Of a DNA stretch of 64,000 nucleotides, positions 1 through 9,284 are shown one piece after another (positions within the stretch are counted from its first letter, which is position 1; each line of letters opens with the position of its first letter). The notes beneath the pieces were generated by a model. That model made no database searches and was not told the DNA's origin. It saw nothing but the letters and a program-made list of their open reading frames with translations. This stretch comes from Draconibacterium orientale. GTDB taxonomy: Bacteria; Bacteroidota; Bacteroidia; Bacteroidales; Prolixibacteraceae. A program made the translations under genes and the position numbers. Location of the stretch: NCBI RefSeq assembly GCF_000626635.1, contig NZ_CP007451.1:2108001-2172000 (forward strand). The letters are read 5' to 3'.

Positions 1-71
1 GCCACCACAACAAATGCAGCAAAAAACAATTGCGAAAAGGGTTTCAGATCTCTGAATGCAGTAAATTCCAT
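1..71 (-). CDS. N-terminus of a membrane protein (left-edge partial), possibly CPBP-type
   Basis: Reading leftward from an ATG at 71, an open frame gives about 23 residues (beginning MEFTAFRDLKPF) before the window ends. The segment becomes hydrophobic after LKPFSQL, consistent with the start of a first membrane helix. A short polar start with a LKPF-type motif followed by a helix resembles Bacteroidota CPBP intramembrane metalloproteases, but none of the catalytic motifs are in view, so that family call is only a guess. It lies upstream of the DUF1080 gene's stop on the same strand, with 80 bp between them. Confidence 0.4.
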   Translation of the reverse strand, partial: MEFTAFRDLKPFSQLFFAAFVVV

Positions 72-151
72 TTTTGAGAATGTTTCGGGCAAAGATAATT
101 TTTATTGAGAAACCTGTTCCGGGCTTGCCGATTTCGATAAGCTTACAGAAA

Positions 152-856
152 CTACAATTCCCTAATCTTAATATTCCGGAACATTGTTAATCCGCCATGA
201 TCCTGCAAGCCGATATGACCGGTTTTTGCCATTCCGTAGTCTGGTGTGTCGGCCCACTTGCTTGCAGCTTTATTTTGCAGCCATTGGTCGGTCCACAACT
301 CATATTCCACCACTAAGCTGCCGTTCAGCCAGTGTTCAACGTGTGGCCCGTTTACAATTACTCGGGTGGTATTCCACTCGTTAATCGGTTTTAGCTTTGC
401 ATTTTTGGGTGCATTCATCCCGTAATTGGCGCCTGAATGTTGCCAGGCTTCCAGTTTGTCAGGCCAGCCATTGTCATCAATCAACTGGTACTCCGGTGCT
501 GATTCGTAAATGGCATCGGTAAGCCCTTCCTGTACATGGTAAAAAATGCCCGAGTTACTTTCCGGTGCTACTTTCCATTCCAGGTACAATTCAAAATTGG
601 TGTATTGTTTTTTGGTGATAATGTCGCCGCCATGATCGGTGCCAACGCCCGAGTTGTGCAATTCGCCGTTAATTACCTTCCATCCGGTAACTGCGCCTCC
701 GTTAAAAGTTTTCCAGTTGTTGGTGGTTTTCCCGTCGAACAGCAATTCCCAGCCGTCCTCGATTTCTTCTTTTGTTAAGGTGTTTTCGCTTTTTTTTGTC
801 GAACACGACAGGAAAATAAGGACATAGCAGGCAAGCAAAAGGGAACTATTCTTCAT
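152..856 (-). CDS. DUF1080 (3-keto-disaccharide hydrolase-type) lipoprotein
   Basis: This is a 234-residue secreted protein with a lipoprotein signal (lipobox IFLSC, Cys18) and one DUF1080 domain from about residue 33 to the end. Family hallmarks visible are WELLFDGKTTNNW at the start of the domain, the GDIITKKQYTNFEL strand, SGIFYHV in the middle, and GHIGLQDHG near the C-terminus. The fold is a concanavalin-like beta sandwich; characterised DUF1080 members cleave 3-keto-glycosides made by Gfo/Idh/MocA-type oxidoreductases. A Gfo/Idh/MocA protein (18680) and a ThuA protein (62576) occur elsewhere in the window but not beside it. The specific substrate is unknown. The length matches single-domain members of the family. 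Confidence 0.88.
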   Translation of the reverse strand: MKNSSLLLACYVLIFLSCSTKKSENTLTKEEIEDGWELLFDGKTTNNWKTFNGGAVTGWKVINGELHNSGVGTDHGGDIITKKQYTNFELYLEWKVAPESNSGIFYHVQEGLTDAIYESAPEYQLIDDNGWPDKLEAWQHSGANYGMNAPKNAKLKPINEWNTTRVIVNGPHVEHWLNGSLVVEYELWTDQWLQNKAASKWADTPDYGMAKTGHIGLQDHGGLTMFRNIKIREL

Positions 857-993
857 CTTTCGTTTTTTTTGACTTAGGTTATGGAGTGTAAATGTACAAA
901 ATCAGTGGCAATCAAAACATAAGTGAATTGTTTTTAGAGATCGGTAGAAATTTCCTCAAATCGGTTAACTTTAAGAAACCAAAACAATAAAGC

Positions 994-1788
994 GTGGAAC
1001 TCAACAAATCAATAATTGGGATGGTGCATGTAGGAGCCTTACCTGGCACTCCCAAAAACCGCCTAAGCATAACTGAAATTATTAACGCCGCCATCAGCGA
1101 TGCACAAAAACTTGTGCAGGGCGGGGTTGATGCAATAATGATCGAGAATATGCACGACCGTCCGTATCTGAATCGTAAAGTAGGGTCCGAAATTGTGGCC
1201 TCAATGACCGCCGTTGCAATAAAACTAAGGCAGGAGGTTTCGCTTCCTCTGGGAATTCAGATTCTGGCCGGAGCCAACAAACAGGCGCTGGCTGTGGCTC
1301 ATGCTGCAGGTTTCGATTTTATCAGGGCCGAAGGATTTGTGTTTGGGCATTTGGCCGACGAGGGAATGATGGACAGCGATGCTGCCGAACTTTTGCGCTA
1401 CCGGAAGCAAATTGGTGCCGATAACATAAAAATATGGACCGATATTAAAAAGAAACACGCATCGCATGCTATTTCTGCCGATGTTTCGATTTGTGATATG
1501 GCCAAAGCTGCCGTGTTCTTTTTAGCCGATGGAGTTATTGTTACCGGAAATGCAACGGGCGAAGAAGCCTCGATAAAGGATGTGCAGGCTGTAGTTGAGG
1601 CTGTTCGGTTGCCGGTGCTGATTGGCTCGGGAATTACAGAGCAAAATATTGCCGGTTTCTGGCCCTATGCCGATGCTTTTATTGTAGGCTCATCTTTTAA
1701 ATACGATGGCAACTGGCAAAATGAGGTGGAGCTGGAAAGAGTTCAGTCGTTTATGAGCCGGGTGAAGCACTTACGAAACACTTATTGA
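994..1788 (+). CDS. BtpA/SgcQ family TIM-barrel protein
   Basis: The 264-residue product starts at a GTG (994) because no ATG precedes the conserved IIGMVHVGALPGTP segment, the strongest signature of the BtpA/SgcQ family. Further matches are GVDAIMIENMHDRPY, IRAEGFVFGHLADEG, and ADGVIVTGNATG, with the phosphate-binding-like GSGITEQN near the end. The whole chain is one (beta/alpha)8 barrel without signal peptide, so it is cytoplasmic. The family is named after a cyanobacterial photosystem I biogenesis factor, but members in non-phototrophs sit with sugar genes and their reaction is unknown; no photosynthetic role should be inferred here. It is divergent from the DUF1080 gene and stands alone. 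Confidence 0.85.
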   Translation: MELNKSIIGMVHVGALPGTPKNRLSITEIINAAISDAQKLVQGGVDAIMIENMHDRPYLNRKVGSEIVASMTAVAIKLRQEVSLPLGIQILAGANKQALAVAHAAGFDFIRAEGFVFGHLADEGMMDSDAAELLRYRKQIGADNIKIWTDIKKKHASHAISADVSICDMAKAAVFFLADGVIVTGNATGEEASIKDVQAVVEAVRLPVLIGSGITEQNIAGFWPYADAFIVGSSFKYDGNWQNEVELERVQSFMSRVKHLRNTY

Positions 1789-2190
1789 CATTCGTTTGAT
1801 TAAATTGCTTAGAATCAGTTGTGTGTGTTGGTTTGCAGCAAGGCGAATGGTGTCACTACATAGGCTAAAGCGTCTGAAATACAATAAGATGCTAATTTTT
1901 TTAATTTTATTTAAGTGTTAAATATCAAAATATTCTTTTTGCTGGTTGGCTGATATTTAATACTAATGGCATACTTTTGATTAACAAATTGATAGAACAT
2001 CATTTCCAAACCAACTTCGTACTAAAACAAATTTTAGAATTGAAAACAAGAACGATTCAGGAGAGTGTGCCGGATCGGTGATTAAAAGAAGGCTGTTGGA
2101 TTAACATCAGGCGCCGGATGGCAGTTCAAAAAGCATTCTTTAAAAACTAAGTGGGTAACTGTTCTGTTTCATAAAAAACAACTGTGAATT
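1789..2190. other. Intergenic, 402 bp, possible promoter only
   Basis: No ORF or stable hairpin is evident. A TACTTTTG box at 1972-1979 fits the Bacteroidota -7 consensus and could drive the CBM48-like gene with a leader of about 200 nt; a TTG lies 23 bp upstream of it. Otherwise the stretch is AT-rich and featureless. Confidence 0.4.
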
Positions 2191-2505
2191 ATGAGTATAA
2201 AAAAACAATATTTAAAAAGTAAACCGGAGTGTAAAGTAGCTTTCCGGGTTGCAAAAACTGATGCTCCGAATGCCGATACAATTAGAATTGTAGGTGAATT
2301 TAACGGCTGGAACGAAAATGTTGAGCCAATGAAAAAACTGAAAAGCGGTGATTTTACACAAACGCTGAATCTGGAAACCGGTAAAGTTTACCAGTTTAAA
2401 TATTTAATCGACGGTTCGGTTTGGGAAAACGAAAGCGAAGCCGACAGCACGGCTCCAACCGGTATTGTTGAGGGCGAATTTAATTCGGTACTTGACCTGA
2501 ATTAA
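2191..2505 (+). CDS. Isoamylase early-set / CBM48-like glycogen-binding domain protein
   Basis: The 104-residue protein consists almost entirely of an early-set beta sandwich of the AMPK/isoamylase glycogen-binding type. The diagnostic core is IRIVGEFNGWNE followed by the K-x-G-x-F-T turn, and YQFKYLIDGSVWEN before a loop that would contact the next strand. There is no signal peptide, so it should be cytoplasmic and may bind glycogen or another alpha-glucan. It is monocistronic: a strong intrinsic terminator follows at 2698. Small stand-alone proteins of this type are frequent in Bacteroidota and have no established partner. No catalytic domain is attached. Confidence 0.85.
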   Translation: MSIKKQYLKSKPECKVAFRVAKTDAPNADTIRIVGEFNGWNENVEPMKKLKSGDFTQTLNLETGKVYQFKYLIDGSVWENESEADSTAPTGIVEGEFNSVLDLN

Positions 2506-2697
2506 TCAATTTCTATAAATCAAAAACATAATGGATCTGTAGCTAAGCGAAAAGAAAATTTTCGCAGAACTAAGTTTGGTGTTTTGTTACACCCGATTTC
2601 CCAAAGGGATGCAAAGCGGCAAGGTTAGCTTCACTGCAGATTGACAAAATAATTAGTTCGGACTGTCTGATCCGGATTTCCATAAAGGTATTCCACA

Positions 2698-2733
2698 AAG
2701 CCGCTTTATCTTTCCCGGTAAAGCGGCTTTTTC
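2698..2733 (+). terminator. Intrinsic terminator after the CBM48-like gene
   Basis: Perfect 11-bp stem: AAGCCGCTTTA at 2698-2708 pairs with TAAAGCGGCTT at 2719-2729 over a 10-nt loop, followed by a T-rich run. It lies about 190 bp past the stop codon. Confidence 0.85.
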
Positions 2734-2780
2734 TTGTTTTCGCACTGAATGAAAACGGTTTTTCGGTCAACACAATTTTC

Positions 2781-2920
2781 ATCACTTGATGTCATAATTC
2801 TAATCACAAGACAGCAATAAATTTATCACTTGTGAAAAGAAAAAAGATCACTTGAGGAAAATAAAAAGATCACTTGAGGAAAAAACAAAAATGACAAGTG
2901 AAAAATATTCATGTGTCAAG
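2781..2920. repeat. 22-bp tandem array with phased A-tracts
   Basis: Units begin at 2781, 2803, 2825, 2847, 2869, 2891 and 2913, i.e. exactly every 22 bp. The 8-bp core is ATCACTTG in four units, ATCACAAG and ATGACAAG in two, and GTGTCAAG in the last; the variants partly invert the CACTTG core. Each of the central units is followed by an A-rich tract. The array fills the gap between the terminator and the ileS promoter. It has no spacers of unique sequence, so it is not a CRISPR, and 22 is not a multiple of three, so it is not a coding repeat. Confidence 0.85.
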
Positions 2921-3003
2921 ATCCCCGAAAATGCAGAGTAGACCTCCTTTTAAGTCTGGTTTAATAATGCCCGTTCATCTTCCCCCGCCCACTAAAATTT
3001 TTC

Positions 3004-3011
3004 TATATTTG
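3004..3011 (+). promoter_or_regulatory. Bacteroidota -7 box for ileS
   Basis: TATATTTG matches TAnnTTTG exactly and lies 37 bp before the ileS ATG. No good -33 TTG is seen at the usual spacing. Confidence 0.5.
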
Positions 3012-3048
3012 CATGTTTTTTAAAATCAGAAGATTATAGCAGTTTCTC

Positions 3049-6000
3049 ATGAGCAATAAATTTCAGGAATATAAGCAGTTAGATTTAGCACAGATAAACA
3101 AAGATGTGCTGGCGCGTTGGGAGAATGACGACACTTTTCATAAAAGTATTACCACCCGCGAAGGGCACGAAACATTTGTGTTTTACGAAGGACCGCCATC
3201 GGCAAACGGAATGCCGGGTATTCACCACGTAATGGCGCGTGCCATTAAAGATATTTTTTGCCGTTACAAAACCATGAAAGGTTTTCGTGTACACCGGAAA
3301 GCCGGTTGGGACACGCACGGTTTGCCTGTGGAACTGAGCGTTGAAAAAGCGCTGAACATTACAAAAGACGATATCGGTAAAAAAATTACCGTTGAAGAAT
3401 ACAGCGACGCCTGCCGCAAAGAGGTGATGAAATACACCCGCGAGTGGGAAGAACTGACCCGCAAGATGGGTTACTGGGTAAACATGGACGATCCGTATGT
3501 AACCTACGATAACCAGTACATTGAGTCGGTTTGGTGGTTGCTGAAACAAATCTACAACAAAGGATTGTTGTACAAGGGCTACACCATTCAGCCTTACTCG
3601 CCGGCCGCCGGAACAGGCTTGAGCTCGCACGAGCTGAACCAGCCGGGTTGTTACCGCGATGTAAAAGATACAACAGCAATTGCCCAGTTTAAAGCCACAC
3701 GAAACGAAAGATCGGAATTCCTTTTTGAAGGCGTGGAAACCGACCTGTATTTCCTGGCCTGGACGACAACTCCCTGGACTCTGCCGTCGAACACCGCGCT
3801 TTGTGTGGGACCGAACATCAACTACGTAAAAGTTCGTTCGTTTAATCCCTACACCGGCGATCCGGTAACGCTGATTCTGGCCAAAGACCTTTTCCCGGTT
3901 TATTTCAATTCGAAAAATGCTGAACTGGCATTGGAAGATTACAAACCGGGCGATAAAAACATTCCTTACCAGGTAATGGCCGAATATACCGGCGAGCAGC
4001 TAAAAGGCGTTCAGTACGAGCAGCTCATCGACTGGGTGAAACCTGAAGGAAAAGCTTTTGAGGTGATTACCGGCGATTTTGTAACCATTGAAGATGGTAC
4101 CGGAATCGTTCACATTGCGCCTACTTTTGGTGCCGATGACGACCGTGTTGCCAAACAACACGGAATTGCACCGCTGGTAGTCTTAGATACCGAAGGAAAG
4201 CGTCAGGCTTTGGTCGATAAGAAGGGACGTTTTTACCCAACCATCGACCTCGATCCGGAGTTTGTTGAGAAATACGTAAATACCGAAACCTATCACGAAT
4301 TTGCCGGCCGTTCGGTGAAAAACGAATACGACGACAAGCTGGAAGAAGACGCATCAACTGTTGATATCGATATTTCGGTAATGCTGAAACAGCAGAACAG
4401 AGCATTCAAAATTGAAAAGCACGTTCACAGTTATCCGCACTGCTGGAGAACTGATAAACCGGTGTTGTATTACCCGCTCGATTCGTGGTTTATCAAATCA
4501 ACAGCGGTGAAAGACAAAATGGTGGAGCTGAACAACACCATCAACTGGAAACCAAAATCAACCGGAACGGGTCGCTTTGGAAACTGGCTCGAAAACCTGG
4601 TGGATTGGAACCTTAGCCGCTCTCGTTTCTGGGGAACACCGCTGCCAATCTGGAGAACTGAAGATGGTTCGGAAGAGATCTGTATCGGTTCGATGGAAGA
4701 GCTGATGGCGGAAATCGATAAAGCGGTTGCAGCCGGTTTTATGACAGAAAATCCTTTTGCTGAATTTAAAGTTGGCGATTACAACAAAGCCAATTACGAA
4801 AAGATTGATCTGCATAAATCGCATGTCGATAATATTATTTTGGTTTCACCGTCGGGACAAAAAATGGAGCGCGAAGCCGACCTGATCGATGTTTGGTTCG
4901 ATTCGGGTGCGATGCCTTTTGCGCAACGCCATTATCCTTTCGAGTGGAAAGAGAATTTCAAAGATGTTTTCCCGGCCGATTTTATTGCCGAAGGGGTTGA
5001 CCAAACCCGTGGATGGTTCTTTACACTGCATGCCATTGCTACCATGATCGATGAGTCGGTAGCATTCAAAAATATTATATCAAACGGACTGGTACTCGAC
5101 AAAAACGGCGTGAAAATGTCGAAACGTCTGGGTAATGCTGTCGATCCGTTCGAAACCATCGATAAATACGGTTCCGACCCGCTGCGCTGGTACATGATTA
5201 CCAATGCACAGCCCTGGGATAACCTGAAATTTGATATCGAAGGTGTAGAGGAAGTTAAACGTAAATTCTTCGGAACGCTATATAATACCTACAATTTCTT
5301 TGCATTGTATGCCAATGTTGATGGCTTCAACTATGCAGAAGAAGAAATTCCGATGGAACAACGTCCGGAGATCGATCGTTGGATTATTTCGTTGCTGAAC
5401 TCGCTGATTAAAGAAGTGGGCGAGAGCTACGAAAATTACGAGCCAACACGTGCCGGCCGCGCCATTTCCGAGTTTGTAAGCGAAAACCTGAGTAACTGGT
5501 TTGTGCGTTTAAGCCGTAAACGTTACTGGGGTGGCGAATATTCTACCGACAAGATTTCGGCTTACCAAACACTGTACACCTGTTTGGAAGTTGTGGCTAA
5601 ATTAATGTCGCCAATTGCACCGTTTTATGCCGACCTGCTATACAACGACCTGAATAAAGCTACCGGAAAAGCCGAAGATCAGAGTGTTCACTTAGTTGAT
5701 TTCCCTGCTTATACTGAAGCCTTGATCGACAAGGATCTGGAAGAAAAAATGGCCATTGCGCAAAAGGCATCTTCAATGATTTTGGCACTGCGCCGCAAAG
5801 AAAAACTGAAAGTACGCCAGCCCTTGGCTAAAATTATGGTTCCGGTATTAAATCCGCACTTTAAAGAGCAATTCGAGGCAGTTTCAAACATTATTCTGGC
5901 AGAAGTTAACGTTAAAGAAGTTGAGTTTTTAACCGATACGGCCGGGGTGATCAAAAAGAAAATCAAGCCGAACTTTAAAGCGCTCGGACCGAAATACGGT

Positions 6001-6486
6001 AAAATGATGAAACAAATTGCCGGAGCTGTTAACCAGTTGGACCAGAATGCAATTTCGGCCTTTGAAAGTACCGGCGAATTTGAGCTGACAGTGGGAGACG
6101 AAAAAGTTATGCTGTCGCTTGACGATGTTGAAATTCAAACTGAAGATATTCCGGGATGGACAGTGGCTACTGAAGGACAAATGACTATCGCTTTGGATAT
6201 CAATCTTTCGGAAGAGCTGAAACAAGAGGGAATTGCCCGTGAGTTTATCAACAAAATACAGAACTTACGAAAGGAAAATGGTTTTGAGGTAACCGATCGG
6301 ATTAAGTTGCGTATTGCAAAGCACGAAGCGTATAATGTGGCGGTTGAAAACCACAAGGAATACATTTGTGCGCAAACACTCGCCGATGAGCTGGAATTAG
6401 CCGATAGCGTTGATTCAGCACGTTCGAAAGAAGTGGAGATCGACAAGGAAGTTCAGGCACAAATTGTGATCGAAAAGCTAGGTTAA
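3049..6486 (+). CDS. ileS: Isoleucyl-tRNA synthetase
   Basis: This 1145-residue class I synthetase charges tRNA-Ile with isoleucine in the cytoplasm. The HIGH-like motif appears as PGIHH (residues 56-60) after GPPSANG, and KMSKR is at residues 689-693, followed by LGNAVDP. Between them lie the editing domain (TTPWTLPSNTALCVG, then GIVHIAPTFGADD) and the WFDSGAMP and GVDQTRGWFFTLH segments typical of IleRS. After the anticodon-binding domain (RNWFVRLSRKR-like region near residue 820) the C-terminal extension corresponds to the DUF5915-type region of long Bacteroidota enzymes. The ATG start gives the conserved MSNKFQEY opening. Length is as expected for the phylum. The gene is followed 94 bp later by a dksA-like gene. 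Confidence 0.97.
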   Translation: MSNKFQEYKQLDLAQINKDVLARWENDDTFHKSITTREGHETFVFYEGPPSANGMPGIHHVMARAIKDIFCRYKTMKGFRVHRKAGWDTHGLPVELSVEKALNITKDDIGKKITVEEYSDACRKEVMKYTREWEELTRKMGYWVNMDDPYVTYDNQYIESVWWLLKQIYNKGLLYKGYTIQPYSPAAGTGLSSHELNQPGCYRDVKDTTAIAQFKATRNERSEFLFEGVETDLYFLAWTTTPWTLPSNTALCVGPNINYVKVRSFNPYTGDPVTLILAKDLFPVYFNSKNAELALEDYKPGDKNIPYQVMAEYTGEQLKGVQYEQLIDWVKPEGKAFEVITGDFVTIEDGTGIVHIAPTFGADDDRVAKQHGIAPLVVLDTEGKRQALVDKKGRFYPTIDLDPEFVEKYVNTETYHEFAGRSVKNEYDDKLEEDASTVDIDISVMLKQQNRAFKIEKHVHSYPHCWRTDKPVLYYPLDSWFIKSTAVKDKMVELNNTINWKPKSTGTGRFGNWLENLVDWNLSRSRFWGTPLPIWRTEDGSEEICIGSMEELMAEIDKAVAAGFMTENPFAEFKVGDYNKANYEKIDLHKSHVDNIILVSPSGQKMEREADLIDVWFDSGAMPFAQRHYPFEWKENFKDVFPADFIAEGVDQTRGWFFTLHAIATMIDESVAFKNIISNGLVLDKNGVKMSKRLGNAVDPFETIDKYGSDPLRWYMITNAQPWDNLKFDIEGVEEVKRKFFGTLYNTYNFFALYANVDGFNYAEEEIPMEQRPEIDRWIISLLNSLIKEVGESYENYEPTRAGRAISEFVSENLSNWFVRLSRKRYWGGEYSTDKISAYQTLYTCLEVVAKLMSPIAPFYADLLYNDLNKATGKAEDQSVHLVDFPAYTEALIDKDLEEKMAIAQKASSMILALRRKEKLKVRQPLAKIMVPVLNPHFKEQFEAVSNIILAEVNVKEVEFLTDTAGVIKKKIKPNFKALGPKYGKMMKQIAGAVNQLDQNAISAFESTGEFELTVGDEKVMLSLDDVEIQTEDIPGWTVATEGQMTIALDINLSEELKQEGIAREFINKIQNLRKENGFEVTDRIKLRIAKHEAYNVAVENHKEYICAQTLADELELADSVDSARSKEVEIDKEVQAQIVIEKLG

Positions 6487-6580
6487 AGAAATGTAGAAAG
6501 GCACTGTATTATGATGTAGTTTTTTATTACTTTAGGGCCTTGATCAAAAAAACTAGTGAGGAACTTAAAACCCAAAAACT

Positions 6581-6955
6581 ATGGGAGACAAAAACAGATA
6601 TTCTGATGAAGAGTTGATGGAATTCAAAAAAATCATTCTTGATAAGCTGGAAAAAGCGCAGGAAGATTATAAAATGTACAAGAATTCGATCACTCAAAGC
6701 GATGGTAACGATATTTCTGATACCTCGCCAACGTTTAAAGTATTGGAAGAGGGCGCTGCTACACTTTCTAAAGAGGAAGCTGGAAAATTAGCTCAGCGTC
6801 AGTTAAAATTTATTCAGCACTTACAAGCTGCTCTTATTCGTATCGAAAATAAAACTTATGGCGTTTGTCGCGAAACCGGTAAGTTAATAGCTAAAGAAAG
6901 ATTGCGTGCAGTTCCTCATGCAACACTTAGTATTGATGCGAAACAAGGAAAATAA
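6581..6955 (+). CDS. TraR/DksA family protein with degenerate zinc finger
   Basis: The 124-residue protein has a long N-terminal helical region (residues 8-45 and 60-90, probable coiled coil) and a C-terminal remnant of the DksA zinc finger, YGVCRETGKLIAKERLRAVPHAT. DksA proteins bind RNA polymerase through the secondary channel and modulate initiation with ppGpp. Here only the first of the four zinc cysteines remains; the second position is Thr and the last two are absent, so a classic C4 zinc site cannot form. Cysteine-poor versions are common in Bacteroidota. It sits between ileS and lspA, an order often conserved in this phylum, and a hairpin follows the stop. Confidence 0.85.
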   Translation: MGDKNRYSDEELMEFKKIILDKLEKAQEDYKMYKNSITQSDGNDISDTSPTFKVLEEGAATLSKEEAGKLAQRQLKFIQHLQAALIRIENKTYGVCRETGKLIAKERLRAVPHATLSIDAKQGK

Positions 6956-6979
6956 TAAGTAAAAAAACGAATTGGAATT

Positions 6980-7019
6980 GCTCTTCGAAAATACTGTTTA
7001 GAATTTTCGAAGAGCATTT
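6980..7019 (+). terminator. Hairpin between the dksA-like gene and lspA
   Basis: Perfect 13-bp stem, GCTCTTCGAAAAT (6980-6992) with ATTTTCGAAGAGC (7003-7015), 10-nt loop, then a weak T tract. It ends 21 bp before the lspA ATG, so read-through or attenuation is possible. Confidence 0.7.
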
Positions 7020-7039
7020 CTGTTATAAAGGGTTAGCAT

Positions 7040-7696
7040 ATGTCGCGTTCCGTTAAATCACTGATAATTATATTCTCCGTTTTAATTGTCGATCAGGTTC
7101 TGAAATTCTGGATTAAAACCAACCTGTCGATTGGCGATGAGATTGTGGTGTTTAAAGATTGGTTTATTCTTCATTTTGTGGAAAATAACGGTATGGCTTT
7201 CGGCTTTGAGTTTGCCGGCGAATACGGAAAAATGTTTTTAAGTGTTTTTCGTATCGTGGCGGTAATGGCCATTGGGTGGTACCTGTTTAAACTGGCCCGA
7301 CAAAAAGAAGTGCCTTTTGGCTTTATCGCCTGTATTGCGCTGATTTTTGCCGGCGCTATCGGAAATATTATCGACAGCCTTTTCTATGGAATGATATTCA
7401 ATCACAGCTACGGACAGGTCGCCTCTTTGTTTCCTGCCGAAGGCGGTTATTCCAGCTTCCTGCACGGAAGAGTGGTTGATATGTTCTATTTTCCGCTGCT
7501 TGAAGGTCGCTATCCCGAGTGGTTGCCCAGAGTTGGAGGAAATCCGTTTATCTTTTTCCGTCCGGTATTTAATGTTGCCGATTCGGCCATTACCGTGGGT
7601 ATCTTTTCAATTTTGTTTTTCTACCGCAAATATTTTAACAAGCTGGAAGAACACAAAAGTGAGAGTGAGGCGGCTGAAGCAGAACAAACAGCTTAG
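7040..7696 (+). CDS. lspA: Lipoprotein signal peptidase (signal peptidase II)
   Basis: The 218-residue inner-membrane aspartyl protease removes signal peptides from prolipoproteins after diacylglyceryl transfer. Four membrane helices are visible. Conserved elements are DQVLKFWI (residues 18-25), VENNGMAFGF (48-57), GAIGNIIDSLFYG (106-118), the catalytic Asp in GRVVDMF (Asp147) and the second catalytic Asp in FNVADSAIT (Asp181). An extended periplasmic loop of about 30 residues around 115-145 and another between the two catalytic aspartates make it longer than the E. coli enzyme, which is usual for Bacteroidota. The many lipoproteins in this window are its expected substrates. Confidence 0.96.
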   Translation: MSRSVKSLIIIFSVLIVDQVLKFWIKTNLSIGDEIVVFKDWFILHFVENNGMAFGFEFAGEYGKMFLSVFRIVAVMAIGWYLFKLARQKEVPFGFIACIALIFAGAIGNIIDSLFYGMIFNHSYGQVASLFPAEGGYSSFLHGRVVDMFYFPLLEGRYPEWLPRVGGNPFIFFRPVFNVADSAITVGIFSILFFYRKYFNKLEEHKSESEAAEAEQTA

Positions 7697-7725
7697 GCAT
7701 TCGGAACTTCAGGTTAATTACGGTT

Positions 7726-7785
7726 TACCTTTGTGCAGAGGGAGTTGGTAACAATCACAAAATCACTCATTTTGTTTTACCTTTG
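7726..7785 (+). promoter_or_regulatory. Tandem -7 boxes upstream of cysS
   Basis: Two TACCTTTG boxes, at 7726-7733 and 7778-7785, match TAnnTTTG exactly, 52 bp apart and in similar sequence contexts (GTTTACC/GTTTTACC). Either could start the cysS transcript. Confidence 0.5.
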
Positions 7786-7811
7786 CAAAATCATACGATT
7801 TCAAAAAAATT

Positions 7812-9284
7812 ATGAGTCAACTTTATATTTACAATACGCTGAGCCGGAAGAAGGAAGCGTTTAAACCGCTGGTGGAAGGTCATGTGGGTTTGTACGTTTG
7901 CGGACCAACCGTTTACAGCAACTCGCACCTGGGGCACGCCCGCCCGTTTATCACTTTCGATTTGTTGTACCGCTACCTTACTTTCCTCGGAAACAAGGTG
8001 CGCTATGTGCGCAATATTACCGATGTTGGCCATCTTGAAGATGAAGAAGCAGAACGTGGTGAAGATAAAATTTCGAAGAAAGCACGTTTGGAGCAGCTGG
8101 AGCCAATGGAAGTGGTTCAGAAATACATGAACACTTTCCATCGGAATATGGACGATCTGAATGTTACGCCGCCAAGTATCGAGCCGCGTGCATCGGGCCA
8201 TATCATCGAGCAAATTCAGGTGATAGAGGGGATTCTGAAAAACGGATATGCATACGAGGCCAACGGTTCGGTTTATTTTGATGTGGATAAATACAACAAC
8301 GATTACAACTACGGAAAACTTTCGGGCCGTAATCTGGATGATATAAAAACCAACACCCGCAAACTCGACGGGCAGGATGAAAAGAAAAACTCTTTCGATT
8401 TTGCCTTGTGGAAAAAAGCATCGCCGGAGCACATTATGCGCTGGCCTTCGCGCTGGAGCGAGGGTTTTCCGGGATGGCACCTCGAGTGTTCGGCAATGAG
8501 CACAAAATACCTGGGCGAGCAGTTCGATATTCACGGTGGAGGCATGGATTTAACCTTCCCGCACCACGAATGTGAAATTGCGCAAAATACAGCTTGTCGA
8601 GGACAAGAATCGGTGCGTTATTGGATGCACAATAACATGATTACTATTAACGGGCAGAAAATGGCACGCTCTCTGGGTAACTTTATCACGCTTGATGAAT
8701 TGTTTACCGGCACGCACGAAATTCTGGAGCAGGCCTATTCGCCAATGACCATCCGCTTCTTTATTTTGCAGGCGCATTACCGCAGCACCATCGATTTCTC
8801 GAATGAAGCTTTGCAAGCCTCTGAAAAAGGCTTGGAGCGGTTAATGACTGCCACAAAAACTTTGGGAGAATTAACGCCTTCCGATGCCTCAACAGTGGAT
8901 GTCGCGTCTTTAAAAGAAAAATGTTTTGCCGCTTTAAGCGACGATTTGAACAGTCCGATTGCTATTGCCCATCTTTTTGACGGCGTTAAAATGATCAACT
9001 CGATAAAAGCGGGTAGCGAGAAAATTTCGGCTGCTGATCTTGAAGATCTGAAAGTGTTTTATAACGCGGTGGTTTTCGATATTCTTGGATTAAAAGAAGA
9101 AGGTGACGCCGGAAGTGGAAGCAACGAAGTATTGGGTGGCGCTGTTGAATTGCTCATAAACCTGCGGAAAGATGCAAAAGCCAATAAAGATTGGGGCACT
9201 GCCGATAAAATTCGCGATGAATTAAGTGCCATTGGCATTGAGCTAAAAGACACCAAAGATGGTGTAGAGTGGAGCCTGAAATGA
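7812..9284 (+). CDS. cysS: Cysteinyl-tRNA synthetase
   Basis: A 490-residue class I synthetase attaching cysteine to tRNA-Cys. The zinc-binding and substrate-binding start [17 protein letters not shown] contains the HIGH motif (residues 39-42) and Cys30. The zinc site continues with [10 protein letters not shown] and PHHECEIAQ, and the KMSKS motif reads KMARS (residues 283-287). The C-terminal anticodon-binding helical domain ends with [12 protein letters not shown]. Length and motif order are normal. The TSS is probably given by one of the two upstream -7 boxes. The long antisense ORF on the other strand is a frame shadow. Confidence 0.97.
   Translation: MSQLYIYNTLSRKKEAFKPLVEGHVGLYVCGPTVYSNSHLGHARPFITFDLLYRYLTFLGNKVRYVRNITDVGHLEDEEAERGEDKISKKARLEQLEPMEVVQKYMNTFHRNMDDLNVTPPSIEPRASGHIIEQIQVIEGILKNGYAYEANGSVYFDVDKYNNDYNYGKLSGRNLDDIKTNTRKLDGQDEKKNSFDFALWKKASPEHIMRWPSRWSEGFPGWHLECSAMSTKYLGEQFDIHGGGMDLTFPHHECEIAQNTACRGQESVRYWMHNNMITINGQKMARSLGNFITLDELFTGTHEILEQAYSPMTIRFFILQAHYRSTIDFSNEALQASEKGLERLMTATKTLGELTPSDASTVDVASLKEKCFAALSDDLNSPIAIAHLFDGVKMINSIKAGSEKISAADLEDLKVFYNAVVFDILGLKEEGDAGSGSNEVLGGAVELLINLRKDAKANKDWGTADKIRDELSAIGIELKDTKDGVEWSLK

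Noticed and set aside
994-1788. Photosystem I biogenesis role for the BtpA-family protein
   Set aside because: No photosynthesis gene is present and the name reflects a cyanobacterial member; only the fold family is supported.
2781-2920. Short CRISPR array
   Set aside because: Units are 22 bp head-to-tail with no unique spacers, repeats are degenerate, and no cas gene is in the window.
7791-8534. 247-residue ORF antisense to cysS
   Set aside because: It lies wholly over the conserved cysS coding sequence, has no recognisable domain and shows the codon shadow of the opposite strand.
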